Below the pieces are notes generated by a model. That model was given only the letters and a program-made list of their open reading frames with translations, searched no databases and was not told the DNA's origin. From the NCBI GenBank assembly GCA_028689015.1, contig JAQTXC010000030.1, positions 1 to 33,678 of the forward strand: a stretch of DNA of 33,678 nt. The letters run 5' to 3'. Source of the stretch: Dechloromonas sp. Its GTDB lineage: Bacteria > Pseudomonadota > Gammaproteobacteria > Burkholderiales > Rhodocyclaceae. Below, one piece after another: positions 22,597 through 30,423 of the stretch. Positions within the stretch are counted from its first letter, which is position 1, and each line of letters starts with the position of its first letter. Made by a program: the position numbers and the translations under genes.

Positions 22597-23126
22597 TGGC
22601 CAAATGTCTCCAATTTAATCAGCTTAGCGAGTTGGTGCGGTGCGCTGGCATACCATCGGCGCTTGATTTCTTCGCCGGTTTGGGTCTCGGCCATTTGCTC
22701 TTGCACGGCCAGTAGGAATGACCGGGTCATTGCCGGGGAGAGGGTAACGAGCCGCAGCGCCTTGACGATCGGCGGCTGTTGCCCGGTGTCGATAGCGTGT
22801 ATCTCGATCGCCAAGCGCTGTTCGGCATTGTCGATGTTGTGCAGTTGCAGTCGATCTCGTGGGATCAGACGCGCGTCGAACGGTGCATCAAAAGTCAATA
22901 CCGGGCCTGTCTTATCACAGAACTCGAATATCCAAAGCATTGCGCCGTTTTGGTACATGAACCCGGCCTTGATCTTGCCTTTCTTTAATGCGAAGAGTTC
23001 TACTGGCACGATATCCGGCATGACGACTTGTAGCAGGTTTCCGCTGTCCGTTAGGAATTCAGCCGCCGCGCCTTCGGTTGCTATGACTTTTAGCGGGTAG
23101 GGTTGGCCGACTGAGAGCTTAATCAT
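22593..23126 (-). CDS. Hypothetical protein following the ParB-like gene
   Basis: 177 residues from ATG 23126, which has GGGAG seven bases upstream and overlaps the ParB-like stop by 8 bp. The N-terminal half is beta-rich (IKLSVGQPYPLKVIAT, VELFALKKGKIKAGF, AMLWIFEFCD); the C-terminal half is helical (TLSPAMTRSFLLAVQEQM, GEEIKRRWYASAPHQLAKL). No family recognised. Its position links it to the GNAT-IbrA-IbrB run, or to the HTH gene that follows. Confidence 0.65.
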   Translation of the reverse strand: MIKLSVGQPYPLKVIATEGAAAEFLTDSGNLLQVVMPDIVPVELFALKKGKIKAGFMYQNGAMLWIFEFCDKTGPVLTFDAPFDARLIPRDRLQLHNIDNAEQRLAIEIHAIDTGQQPPIVKALRLVTLSPAMTRSFLLAVQEQMAETQTGEEIKRRWYASAPHQLAKLIKLETFGQ

Positions 23127-23655
23127 ACTTTGGCTCCCATGCTGCACTGTATTCGTGATCGATGAATAAATCCGGCATGCCGCTGTTTTGTTTGAGCCTG
23201 AGTACTTCATCGGCATCCATGCCTAGATTCTTGGCGACTTCATCGTCGGTCAATCCGTTATTGACTAAATCCGAGACTATGACAGACATTTGGTTAATTT
23301 GATGGGTGCCGCGCGCCCGGTTGAAGCGTATCGTCGCGCTCATTAGTTCGCTAACTTCGGCATCGAGGATGACGACCGGGACATATTCCATCTTGAAATG
23401 TTTGGCGGCGAGGTGCCGGTGAAATCCGTCGACGATCATGTATTCTGTTTCGCTGATCTCGATGACGACGATCGGAAAACAAAAGCCGCTCTTTTGGATG
23501 TTGAGCTTGAGCAGCTCTAGTTCAGGTTTGGCTACTGCGTTCGGGTTCCACGGGTTCGGCTTCAGGTATTCGAGCCTCACTAACACCGGCATTTTGATTT
23601 GAATGCTGTCATTGCCGAATATATCAGCGGTTTGTTGATCTATATGTCTTGCCAT
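23119..23655 (-). CDS. ParB/sulfiredoxin-fold protein, IbrB-like
   Basis: 178 residues. ParB N-terminal (Srx-fold) motifs are present: LKPNPWNPN (residues 31-39), IVVIEI, the nucleotide-binding-like VDGFHRHLAAK (75-85) and RFNRARGTHQ (110-119). A helical domain with GLTDDEVAKNLGMDADEVLRLKQ (HTH-like) follows. This order matches IbrB, the partner of IbrA in E. coli. The start overlaps the IbrA-like stop by 16 bp. Known ParB-fold proteins bind CTP or act on DNA; the substrate here is unknown. Confidence 0.8.
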   Translation of the reverse strand: MARHIDQQTADIFGNDSIQIKMPVLVRLEYLKPNPWNPNAVAKPELELLKLNIQKSGFCFPIVVIEISETEYMIVDGFHRHLAAKHFKMEYVPVVILDAEVSELMSATIRFNRARGTHQINQMSVIVSDLVNNGLTDDEVAKNLGMDADEVLRLKQNSGMPDLFIDHEYSAAWEPKYD

Positions 23656-24875
23656 TTTTCATATACCTTTTCGATTTTATCCTGCATTTTTTTTGAATAA
23701 CCAAAGCCGTATTTTTTGAAAACGAAGTCACGTTTGATGATCGCGCTTGCCAAGGTCTCCCAAGTGATGAAGTATTTTTGACCGAGGCCGGTTTGCTTCA
23801 TCATCGCCTTGACTTCGGCTCGGCTGTCTTGGATGTAAACGCTTTTTGGGATGCCTTCTTTCTGTTCGTAATGGTGCCAGTGATACCAAAAGACGATCTT
23901 AAACTTTTCCTCGAAGATTTCGCGGGCATCGTCCGGCAAGGACGCCAGCAGCGCCTTGGTGTATTGCCGCCAAGTCAGGTTATCCGGCTTCTTGACCTTG
24001 CCGCTGTTGAGCCGGGTGTGATTGTACATCTTGCCGAAATTCGCGCCTTCGACCCGGTAAACCATGCGGTTCCAGGTATGCGGCTCGATGACACACCATT
24101 GATTGAGCGTCTTGCTCTGCTCTTCGCCGAAGGCAAAACAGGTACGTTGTTCGTGCGGTGGTATGCCCATGCGCCACATCGCATCGTAAACGCGGTTATA
24201 CGGCAGCTTGTTGACCGCGTAATAATGCCAAATGTCCGCCACTTTCCAATCATGGATCGGCAAACAGATCCAGGTGCGCGGCGTCTTGCCGTCGACATAG
24301 CGGTAGGTATGCGGGTTTTTCTTGTCGCGGTTCTTCATGCCACGCACGTTCATCATGCGCCCGTAGCTTTCGTCGTCACGCATGCCGATAAAGTTGATCA
24401 CATCGGCGGCGCCGGTTTTGTCGCACAGCGCTTCGCCGAACTTGGTGATGGTCCATTCGTTGGTGGCCCGGCTTTGATAATACGGCGACAGCCAAGCCGG
24501 AATGTTGTCTTCATGGATCACATAAGGCATGGTCGGCATGTCTCGGGACCACGGCTGCTCGTTTTTGCCCCAGTATTTGAAATAGCGCTGGTAGACGCTG
24601 CTGGCGTTGTTTTCGATCTCGGCCAGGCATAGCCAATAGGGCTCGATCTCGTGGCGGTCGAATTGGTATTGGGTGTAGCGCGAGGTCTCTTCGAAGATGA
24701 TTTCCAGATCGGCGAACACGGCCTTAACAGGCAATCGATCGAGTTTTCGCGCGACTTCGATGACCAGTTCGAGCAATACGCCGGAATCTTTGCCGCCGCT
24801 GAACGAAACGTAAAAATCTTCGTGCGTGGTGATGGCCTCTTCAATGCGATGAATGGCTGTTTGGTAAACGTTCAT
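23640..24875 (-). CDS. PP-loop/PAPS-reductase-like protein, IbrA-like (DUF3440)
   Basis: 411 residues from the ATG at 24875, which overlaps the upstream GNAT stop as ATGA. The PP-loop is FSGGKDSGV (residues 25-33); downstream are VKAVFADLEIIFEET, FIGMRDDESYGRM, WICLPIHDWKVADIWHYY and PYNRVYDAMWRMGIPPHEQRTCF pieces typical of the ibrA type. PP-loop enzymes adenylate a substrate (sulfate, nucleobase, or similar) for sulfur or nitrogen transfer. The C-terminal part (about 250-411) is the family's specific domain. It forms a tightly coupled pair with the ParB-like gene, as in E. coli ibrAB. Confidence 0.85.
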   Translation of the reverse strand: MNVYQTAIHRIEEAITTHEDFYVSFSGGKDSGVLLELVIEVARKLDRLPVKAVFADLEIIFEETSRYTQYQFDRHEIEPYWLCLAEIENNASSVYQRYFKYWGKNEQPWSRDMPTMPYVIHEDNIPAWLSPYYQSRATNEWTITKFGEALCDKTGAADVINFIGMRDDESYGRMMNVRGMKNRDKKNPHTYRYVDGKTPRTWICLPIHDWKVADIWHYYAVNKLPYNRVYDAMWRMGIPPHEQRTCFAFGEEQSKTLNQWCVIEPHTWNRMVYRVEGANFGKMYNHTRLNSGKVKKPDNLTWRQYTKALLASLPDDAREIFEEKFKIVFWYHWHHYEQKEGIPKSVYIQDSRAEVKAMMKQTGLGQKYFITWETLASAIIKRDFVFKKYGFGYSKKMQDKIEKVYEKWQDI

Positions 24876-25339
24876 TTGCGTTTGATCTCCTTGACGAACC
24901 AAGTATAACGGCCGCGTTTCGAGCGCTCTTCGAAGCCAAGTTTGCGGAATGTCGGCGCGCTGTCGCCGGTACACAGTGCCTTAATGGTTTCGGCTTCGGT
25001 ATCTTGTTCGATCAGCTTGACGCGAGCTTGCAAGTTGCGTTGATAGATGCCGGTGGCCCGGTGGTCTTTTTGGACGAATCCGTAATTGAGCAACACGGTT
25101 TTTTTATCGCTGTGGCTCATGTCGATCGCACCGAAGCCGACAGCTTTGTCGGCGATGATATCAATGACCCAGATCAGATCTTCATTGTCGTAAAGCGGCT
25201 CGCCTAGTGCGTCGGCGACTTCTTTGGCGGCGAACCATGGGCCCATTAGCGCCCAAAACTCGGTGGCGTCATTGGCGGATGTTGCCATCCAGATGACGCA
25301 TTCGCCTTTCGGCGTCATGAATTTGTCGAGTGCTTTCAT
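24872..25339 (-). CDS. GNAT-fold acetyltransferase
   Basis: 155 residues from the ATG at 25339 (preceded by GAGAGGA). GNAT features: strand LIWVIDIIADKAVGFGAI (about 55-72), then LNYGFVQKDHRATGIYQRNLQARV (84-107) with the R/G-x-G/A acetyl-CoA loop, and the C-terminal SAPTFRKLGFEERSKRG-YTWF (about 132-152). It transfers an acyl group from acyl-CoA to an unknown acceptor. Overlap with the IbrA-like gene points to a shared pathway. A longer TTG-initiated frame (to 25420) lacks a ribosome-binding site. Confidence 0.85.
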   Translation of the reverse strand: MKALDKFMTPKGECVIWMATSANDATEFWALMGPWFAAKEVADALGEPLYDNEDLIWVIDIIADKAVGFGAIDMSHSDKKTVLLNYGFVQKDHRATGIYQRNLQARVKLIEQDTEAETIKALCTGDSAPTFRKLGFEERSKRGRYTWFVKEIKRK

Positions 25340-25416
25340 GTAGTTTTCCTCTCGGTTTGATGGTGTTTGCCGCGCCTGTGCTGGCGGTAAGTGGCCGCGT
25401 CCTTGCGGCTTAGCTA

Positions 25417-25584
25417 TCAACTTCTGATTTCAGCCCATTTAACTTCGGGCAGTTCTAGTAACTCTTTCCTTCGATCTTCCGCTTCGGCGATGGTTTCAAA
25501 AGTCGTCAATTCAGCTAGATTAATATTACCCCACCACAAACTCCCGTGGTCGAATCCCATATTGGTTTCTATGAAATAAGACAT
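25417..25584 (-). CDS. Small hypothetical protein
   Basis: 55 residues from ATG 25584 with AAGGGGG five bases upstream. Contains GFDHGSLWWGNINL and the helical FETIAEAEDRRKELLELP. It lies 11 bp after the previous stop. No family recognised. Confidence 0.6.
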   Translation of the reverse strand: MSYFIETNMGFDHGSLWWGNINLAELTTFETIAEAEDRRKELLELPEVKWAEIRS

Positions 25585-25594
25585 ATAGCCCCCT

Positions 25595-26146
25595 TTAATC
25601 GTCAAGTGTGCTTTTCAGCAGTTCTATGTTTCCTAACGCTTCCTTCATGGTAGCATTGTATTTCTTAACCTGCCTTTGGTATTCCCGATTGACCTCCCTG
25701 TAAATTTCGGCGCTTTCATTGGTAACACGCTGTGGCTCACCGTGGCAGAAGAATTCGGTAACGAAAAAATATCCATGTTCGTCTTTGTAAAAGAATTCGC
25801 TGCCGTATCGGATAAGTAATTCTGCGTTGCTCATGTCGCAAGCCGCACCACTTTCAACAATCTCTAGCATAGAGTGATGAGGCTTTTTTAAGCCGTGTTT
25901 TTTCATCTCTGCACAGTCATTGAATAATTCGATTGTATCTTCAGCCAATACACCAACGACCTGTTCGAAGGTTACTACTGAACAGGGGCCTTCATCAAAA
26001 TGATATCCAAACGACCGGGCATCGCCGTGATACTTGTTTAAGTTAACGTGCTCGACGTTAACCGGGAAGAATATGCCGGATTTACCGACTTCGGGCTTTA
26101 TGTTTTCGAGCTCAATGAACTCGTTGAACTGTTTTGTTTTTTTCAT
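25595..26146 (-). CDS. Hypothetical protein, first gene behind the consensus promoter
   Basis: 183 residues: mixed alpha/beta N-terminal half with FPVNVEHVNLNKYHGD and SVVTFEQVVGVL, a segment with ACDMSNAELLIRYGSEFFYK, and a C-terminal coiled coil (AEIYREVNREYQRQVKKYNATMKEAL). GAGG precedes the ATG. It is the first gene downstream of the promoter at 26242-26215. Function unknown. Confidence 0.65.
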   Translation of the reverse strand: MKKTKQFNEFIELENIKPEVGKSGIFFPVNVEHVNLNKYHGDARSFGYHFDEGPCSVVTFEQVVGVLAEDTIELFNDCAEMKKHGLKKPHHSMLEIVESGAACDMSNAELLIRYGSEFFYKDEHGYFFVTEFFCHGEPQRVTNESAEIYREVNREYQRQVKKYNATMKEALGNIELLKSTLDD

Positions 26147-26214
26147 GGTCTTATCCTCGCCTTTGCTGGTTATCGCCTCGCTTCCGCTGGCTATTCATGT
26201 CTTCCTTGATTTTC

Positions 26215-26242
26215 ATTATAGCCTCTTCTATAGTTTTGTCAA
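26215..26242 (-). promoter_or_regulatory. Perfect-consensus sigma-70 promoter
   Basis: Minus strand TTGACA (26242-26237), 16-bp spacer, TATAAT (26220-26215). Both hexamers are exact matches. It lies directly after the helicase stop and about 60 bp before the next start, so it drives the gene run from 26146 to the left, including the GNAT-IbrA-IbrB genes. An imperfect tandem repeat around GAGGCGATA follows in the leader. Confidence 0.85.
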
Positions 26243-26248
26243 ACAAAT

Positions 26249-27679
26249 CTATAGGCTTTTTATTAACTCGCTCACATTTTTCTTACGATTCTCTTTGATC
26301 TTGTCGACCTCGGCCTTGAAAGCCTCGACCACGTTGGCTTTGTGCGCCAGGGCGTGACTGATGCGTTCGTCTATGCCACAGTCGGTCCAGATGTCGATGT
26401 AGGTGACTTTGCGCGTTTGTCCGATGCGGTGACAGCGGTCTTCGGCTTGGATGCGCTCGGAGTATTTGAAGCCGTTGTTGTAAAAAATCACGGTGTTGGC
26501 CTCGTTGAGCGTTAGCCCGTGACCGCCACAGCTCGGCGTGGCGATGAAAAAACGCGCGTCGGATCGGAAGCGGTCAACCTGATCGGACCGCTTGCGCTCG
26601 TTCAGATCGCCGTAAAATTGCGCGATGCTGTCAGATCCGTATTCGTCCGCCAAGGCCGCGCTGATTTGCTGGATGTCGTAGCGGTATTTTGCCCAAATGA
26701 TGATCTTCTCGTCCGGTCGTATGCTGTCGACAGTTTCGAGCAGCATTTCCAGCCGGTTATGCCGGAGTTCGATGAACTGTTCGATCGGGTTGCCGCTGGG
26801 ATCGGTGGTGTGCCGATTCCAGAATCCGCAGGATATTTGTTGCAGGGCAGTGAAGAGTTGGAAAATCACATAGGAATTGATTTCTTCTTCCATCAGGAGT
26901 TCCAGTATCTCTTCTTTAGCCAGTGCGTAGTATTCGCTTTGTTCGTTGGTCAGGTCGCAGTAGCGCGCCGTGTATAGTTTGTCCGGAAGGGTTAGGCATT
27001 CGTCCTTGGTGACTTGGTAGACATAAGGGCGGATTTTTGCGGCTATCCAGGCCTCGTTATGGCTTTCGACGATCAGTCCCCGGTATTTGTCGGAGTATTC
27101 GAGGTGATTGGCCGCGAATGAATAATAGGATTGATAACCGAGTATTTTGGGCGACAGGAAGCGCATTTGCGCGAACAGATCGACCACGCCTTGACTGACC
27201 GGGGTGCCGGTGAGGATAAGCCGGTATTTTGCGCGTTTGGCGTATTGGGTGATGCGCTGGGTGCGCATCGATCGGTGCCCTTTGATGTAGCTTGACTCGT
27301 CGACGATGACCAAGGTGTTCTCGTCGATCAGGCTGTTTGCGGTCAGCGCTACGCGGTTGCTCGATGAAATCGATTCGATGCCGATGACGTACCAAAGGAC
27401 TGCCGGAACGTTGCGGGTGTTAGTCTTGCCGTTGAATACGTGGATGTCGTCGGCGGTGGCGTCGGTGTGTTTGAGGATCTCGTGTTTGACGGTGGCTTTG
27501 AGCGATACCGGGCAAAACCAGAGGACGCGGCTGATCTTTTGTTGTCTGAGCTTGACTAGCTCGATGGCGGTGCGGCTTTTTCCGGTTCCCATGTCCATGA
27601 AAAGAGCGCCCACGCGGGTTGGTAGCAGTTTGGCTACGGCTTCGTGTTGGTGGGTTAGGAGTGGGGTGGTGGTAAGCAT
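26249..27679 (-). CDS. SNF2-family helicase/translocase
   Basis: 476 residues. Motif I DMGTGKSRT (29-37), Ia LWFCPVSLKATV, II VDESS (126-130, a DEAH variant), III LILTGTPVSQG, then a C-terminal helicase domain with IIIWAKYRYDIQ, ATPSCGGHGLTLNEAN and motif VI QAEDRCHRIGQT (411-422). The Q-A-x-D-R-x-H-R-I-G-Q signature is specific to SNF2 proteins. Phage SNF2 proteins translocate on DNA, probably in replication or remodelling of protein-bound DNA. The ATG is 15 bp after the upstream stop; ribosome-binding site is weak. Confidence 0.9.
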   Translation of the reverse strand: MLTTTPLLTHQHEAVAKLLPTRVGALFMDMGTGKSRTAIELVKLRQQKISRVLWFCPVSLKATVKHEILKHTDATADDIHVFNGKTNTRNVPAVLWYVIGIESISSSNRVALTANSLIDENTLVIVDESSYIKGHRSMRTQRITQYAKRAKYRLILTGTPVSQGVVDLFAQMRFLSPKILGYQSYYSFAANHLEYSDKYRGLIVESHNEAWIAAKIRPYVYQVTKDECLTLPDKLYTARYCDLTNEQSEYYALAKEEILELLMEEEINSYVIFQLFTALQQISCGFWNRHTTDPSGNPIEQFIELRHNRLEMLLETVDSIRPDEKIIIWAKYRYDIQQISAALADEYGSDSIAQFYGDLNERKRSDQVDRFRSDARFFIATPSCGGHGLTLNEANTVIFYNNGFKYSERIQAEDRCHRIGQTRKVTYIDIWTDCGIDERISHALAHKANVVEAFKAEVDKIKENRKKNVSELIKSL

Positions 27680-27694
27680 AGTTATGCGCCGCGT

Positions 27695-28450
27695 CTAGGC
27701 CCCGTCCCAGCAGTCGCACGGGATTCCAATAAAGCACTCAAATAAGTCATTTTGTGCATCGTCGTACTCGACTAATTCTTTCCATGACCAGCTTCGCCCT
27801 AGTCCTTTTATTGATGTTAAATCGGCGGCCTGTTCTATCTCTAATGCTCTGCGCATCAATGCTGGGTTATTTTTTGCCAATTCCAATATTTCATGCTTTT
27901 TGCTGCTCGGGCAAAAAAAACAGGCGCTTTTCCCTGGCGGTTTAATGCCAGCGGCTTCAATTATTGCAATACAGTCTTTTCTAAATAATCCGCGCTCAAT
28001 CAGCCAGTACCGTTTTTTGTATCCCTCATCAAACATATCTCCGCGCTCTGCTCGGTACGGCTCTCCTGCGTCAAATCCTATGAATTGAGTTACATCCTGC
28101 CAGTTTTTCTCTTTCAGCCAGCGCTTAAAAGGCCGTTTTTTCCATTTGTCGCTGCACGAGCCGAAGCCGTAAATTATTCCGGGCAGTTGGGTACGCAACA
28201 GGCACTCTTCTTCCAGTGTCTCAACAATCACGTCTTCGCCTATTTTTGCATACCCTCTTACCGTCTCGATTTCCGGGTATCCTCGCTCAATCAGCCACGC
28301 GTTAAAATCGGCTAAATGCTGGTATGTTTCTGGCCGCTCGCCGCCGGTGTCTGAAAAAACAATCGCGTCAATTCGTTCACCTTGGTTTACCATATCGATC
28401 ACCATAGCTGTGCTGTTGGTTCCTGCTCCGTAACTCACGATCTGTTTCAT
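27695..28450 (-). CDS. Phage PAPS-reductase-like PP-loop protein
   Basis: 251 residues, different from the IbrA-like protein. PP-loop-like SYGAGTNST (6-14), IVFSDTGGERPETY (about 30-43), and cysteines C99, C160, C177 and C180 (the last two in ACFFCPSSKKHEI). Four cysteines so placed could bind an iron-sulfur cluster or zinc. Such proteins are common in phages and are thought to transfer sulfur or to modify nucleic acid; the substrate is unknown. TGGAG lies 5 bp upstream of the ATG. The gene is beside the SNF2 gene. Confidence 0.85.
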   Translation of the reverse strand: MKQIVSYGAGTNSTAMVIDMVNQGERIDAIVFSDTGGERPETYQHLADFNAWLIERGYPEIETVRGYAKIGEDVIVETLEEECLLRTQLPGIIYGFGSCSDKWKKRPFKRWLKEKNWQDVTQFIGFDAGEPYRAERGDMFDEGYKKRYWLIERGLFRKDCIAIIEAAGIKPPGKSACFFCPSSKKHEILELAKNNPALMRRALEIEQAADLTSIKGLGRSWSWKELVEYDDAQNDLFECFIGIPCDCWDGA

Positions 28451-28469
28451 TTAGTCTCCAGTAAATCAA

Positions 28470-28563
28470 GCATAACTAATAGCTCAACGGGACAAGCCGC
28501 CATTCGAGCGTTTCATATTTCTTCAATCTTTCGCGGGCGGCTTGCCCGTTAGCATGGCGTTAT
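28470..28563. repeat. Long imperfect palindrome, integron attC-like
   Basis: Arms at 28482-28501 (AACGGG-A-CAAGCCGCC core) and 28536-28553 (GGCGGCTTGCCCGTTAGC) pair over about 18 bp with two single-base bulges and a 34-nt loop. On the plus strand the left end GCTCAAC matches RYYYAAC (attC R box consensus) and the right end GTTAGC resembles GTTRRRY; on the minus strand GTTGAGC matches exactly. The stop codon of the gene at 28560 falls at its edge, as in cassettes. It could alternatively be a terminator-like hairpin, although no T-run follows. Confidence 0.5.
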
Positions 28564-28886
28564 TCTGCTACTTTCCAGCCAAGTGCATAATCCATCCAAT
28601 CCTTAAAGTCTAGAAAGTCCTCATCCGACTCTAAACATTCATAAGCAAGTTCCTCTAACCAAACTACCGCTGTGTTAGTTAGTATGTCAAAGTGTGAGTC
28701 TTCAACAAAAAAACGTTGATCACCAAACCACGAATTATCAGTATCATCTTCGTTAATAACTAGCTCATCACCCTTCCTAAGATAAAATGGCATCTCTACC
28801 GTTTTAGTAAAGGCGCAGGCAAATTTAAAGATGTCGTCATCAGACGGGTTGTATATCTCAATAAATAGTTTTGTTTTTACTGACAT
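28560..28886 (-). CDS. Acidic hypothetical protein next to the attC-like palindrome
   Basis: 108 residues, acidic: KLFIEIYNPSDDDIFKFACAF, MPFYLRKGDELVI, FGDQRFFVEDSHFDILTNTAVVWLEELAYECLES, DFKDWMDYALGW. The composition (AT-rich, Lys/Asn/Asp-rich codons) differs from its GC-richer neighbours, a sign of separate origin. The TAA stop lies at the edge of the palindrome. No family is recognised; a Sm-like or immunity-type small protein is conceivable, but this is only a guess. Confidence 0.6.
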   Translation of the reverse strand: MSVKTKLFIEIYNPSDDDIFKFACAFTKTVEMPFYLRKGDELVINEDDTDNSWFGDQRFFVEDSHFDILTNTAVVWLEELAYECLESDEDFLDFKDWMDYALGWKVAE

Positions 28887-28930
28887 GCTAAGCCAACATA
28901 ATCTTCTATTTTACTTAATAAGTTACTCAT
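28877..28930 (-). CDS. Possible 17-residue leader peptide
   Basis: ATG at 28930 has AAGGA eight bases upstream and reads MSNLLSKIEDYVGLACQ, ending at TAA 28877-28879. This stop overlaps the ATG of the 108-residue gene (28886), whose own ribosome-binding site is poor. The layout suggests translation coupled through the peptide. Confidence 0.4.
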   Translation of the reverse strand: MSNLLSKIEDYVGLACQ

Positions 28931-29005
28931 AATGTTTATCCTTATTTTTACAAACTGCATAGGTTTTTTATTTACATAAGACATACATTCATCAAATAAT
29001 CTTAT

Positions 29006-30187
29006 CTAATCCTTCAAAGAATCATCGATTTCAACCAATTCCGGAACATCCAACTTAGCCGGCCGATCGCTCAATCGTTTTTTACGCACCGGCTCGGTCG
29101 GGTCGACGTGAACGACCAGGGCGGCTTCGCGTTCTGCGATTGCTTTATCGATCAATGCTTGTGCACCGGTGCTAATCCGGAAATTGTGGATATCGGCGAA
29201 ATCTTGCACTTCTTCAAAGTTCTCCGCCGGTACGACGACATGCGGTTTGCTGTATTGCGCCCGGTGCAGCCGCTTGGCTTGACGGTAAAAATCTTCGTCT
29301 CGGCTCCATTCGACCGCAAACCAATCTTTGTATTCGCCGCTGATGCGCGCTTTGATCCAGCGCTTGGACTCAGGCTCGTAATCGCCGCTGACAGCCTTCG
29401 CGCGGGCGTTTTCGTTGTAAACGCGGATGATGAAGCCGGCACCCAGGAGTTTGTGGCCGATTTCGGCAGCGCGGTCTTCGGCGGTGCCGGTGAAGGTGTT
29501 GATCGTGCGCGTCCAGGCTGAACCGCTCCAGGTATAGCCGTTCGCCCGCATCAACAGGCGGAAGGACTCAATCTTTTCGGGGAAATGCACGGATATCGAA
29601 CTGTCGTGCAGTTGGATCTCGGCAACGGTTTCGGTATTGGGGTGCTCGGGTCTAATTGTCGATTCTGCTTTGATTTCGTCAATGACGGTTTGTTCGGTAT
29701 CGGTCGCTGGTTGTGTTGGCGGGTTGCTGATATAGAGTCGTTTGAACAATACGCCTGCTTTGATGTCGCGGTTATCGATCCACCAAGCCGCGCCGGTTTG
29801 TTGTTTCAGCGTTTCTAGCGCATGGTTAAAATGTTCGTGATCGATCGGGAGCGGCTGGCCTTCATCGCCATAAAACGCCCAAATCTCGATTTGCGGTAAC
29901 TCGCCTTGCTGAGCTTTTCGGATGTTTGCCAACTTATCCGCGCGGATCTTTTCGGCCCACAATATCTGTTTCTCTGTGCCGGTCAGTTCCGGCAATCCGG
30001 CCGCCGCGTTCTGTTCGGCGGCTTTCTTGTCGGCTTCGATGAGTTGCTGGTGACGGCATTCGTCGCAGATGGCGCCTTGGTCTTCCAGCCATGCGGCTTT
30101 ACGGTCTGTTAGCTTTCTGTTCTGGCCGATAACCAGTATTTCGTTTGTGCAATCGGGTGTTGCACAGGATATGCGTGATTTTGCCAT
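29006..30187 (-). CDS. Zinc-finger-like hypothetical phage protein
   Basis: 393 residues. N-terminal zinc-binding set C8, C13, C41, C44 (SCATPDCTNE and ICDECRHQQ). Middle part contains LTGTEKQILWAEKIRADKLANI and AAWWIDNRDI; the second half has GYTWSGSAWTRTI, FIIRVYNENA and WFAVEWSRDEDFYRQAKRL. AGGAGAGGA precedes the start. It is often seen near SNF2-type genes in similar phages, suggesting a DNA-metabolism role, from memory of context only. The C-terminal region is basic/acidic and may be disordered. Confidence 0.65.
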   Translation of the reverse strand: MAKSRISCATPDCTNEILVIGQNRKLTDRKAAWLEDQGAICDECRHQQLIEADKKAAEQNAAAGLPELTGTEKQILWAEKIRADKLANIRKAQQGELPQIEIWAFYGDEGQPLPIDHEHFNHALETLKQQTGAAWWIDNRDIKAGVLFKRLYISNPPTQPATDTEQTVIDEIKAESTIRPEHPNTETVAEIQLHDSSISVHFPEKIESFRLLMRANGYTWSGSAWTRTINTFTGTAEDRAAEIGHKLLGAGFIIRVYNENARAKAVSGDYEPESKRWIKARISGEYKDWFAVEWSRDEDFYRQAKRLHRAQYSKPHVVVPAENFEEVQDFADIHNFRISTGAQALIDKAIAEREAALVVHVDPTEPVRKKRLSDRPAKLDVPELVEIDDSLKD

Positions 30188-30223
30188 GTTCCTCTCCTGT
30201 AAGGATGGTTTCGGCCTCGCTGT

Positions 30224-30397
30224 TTAGCTGGCCTGGTTTAGTTTATTGACTATCCATTCGCTGAGTGTTCTTCCTTCCGCTTCGGCTTTTTTAAGCCAAC
30301 GCGCTTTGTCTTCGCTTCGGCAGCGTATTCCGACTTGTGTGTCGGTCTTTTCGTGTTCGCTTTTTTTGGCGAATTGATTGTTTTTCGGTGCTTCCAT
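30224..30397 (-). CDS. Small ribbon-helix-helix-like DNA-binding protein
   Basis: 57 residues, between the genes at 29006-30187 and 30453-30788. A strand TQVGIRCRSEDKARW (20-34) followed by helices KKAEAEGRTLSEWIVNKLNQ (36-55) is the pattern of ribbon-helix-helix or MobC-like small proteins. It begins 26 bp after a palindromic promoter region and may autoregulate it. No obvious ribosome-binding site. Confidence 0.6.
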   Translation of the reverse strand: MEAPKNNQFAKKSEHEKTDTQVGIRCRSEDKARWLKKAEAEGRTLSEWIVNKLNQAS

Positions 30398-30423
30398 TGC
30401 TGCAATCTGTTGGTTTTGTTGTA

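Noticed and set aside
23778-24632. A 284-codon open frame on the plus strand
   Set aside because: It lies exactly opposite the IbrA-like gene, whose motifs and overlaps with neighbours are clear. GC-skewed codon usage opens the antisense frame.
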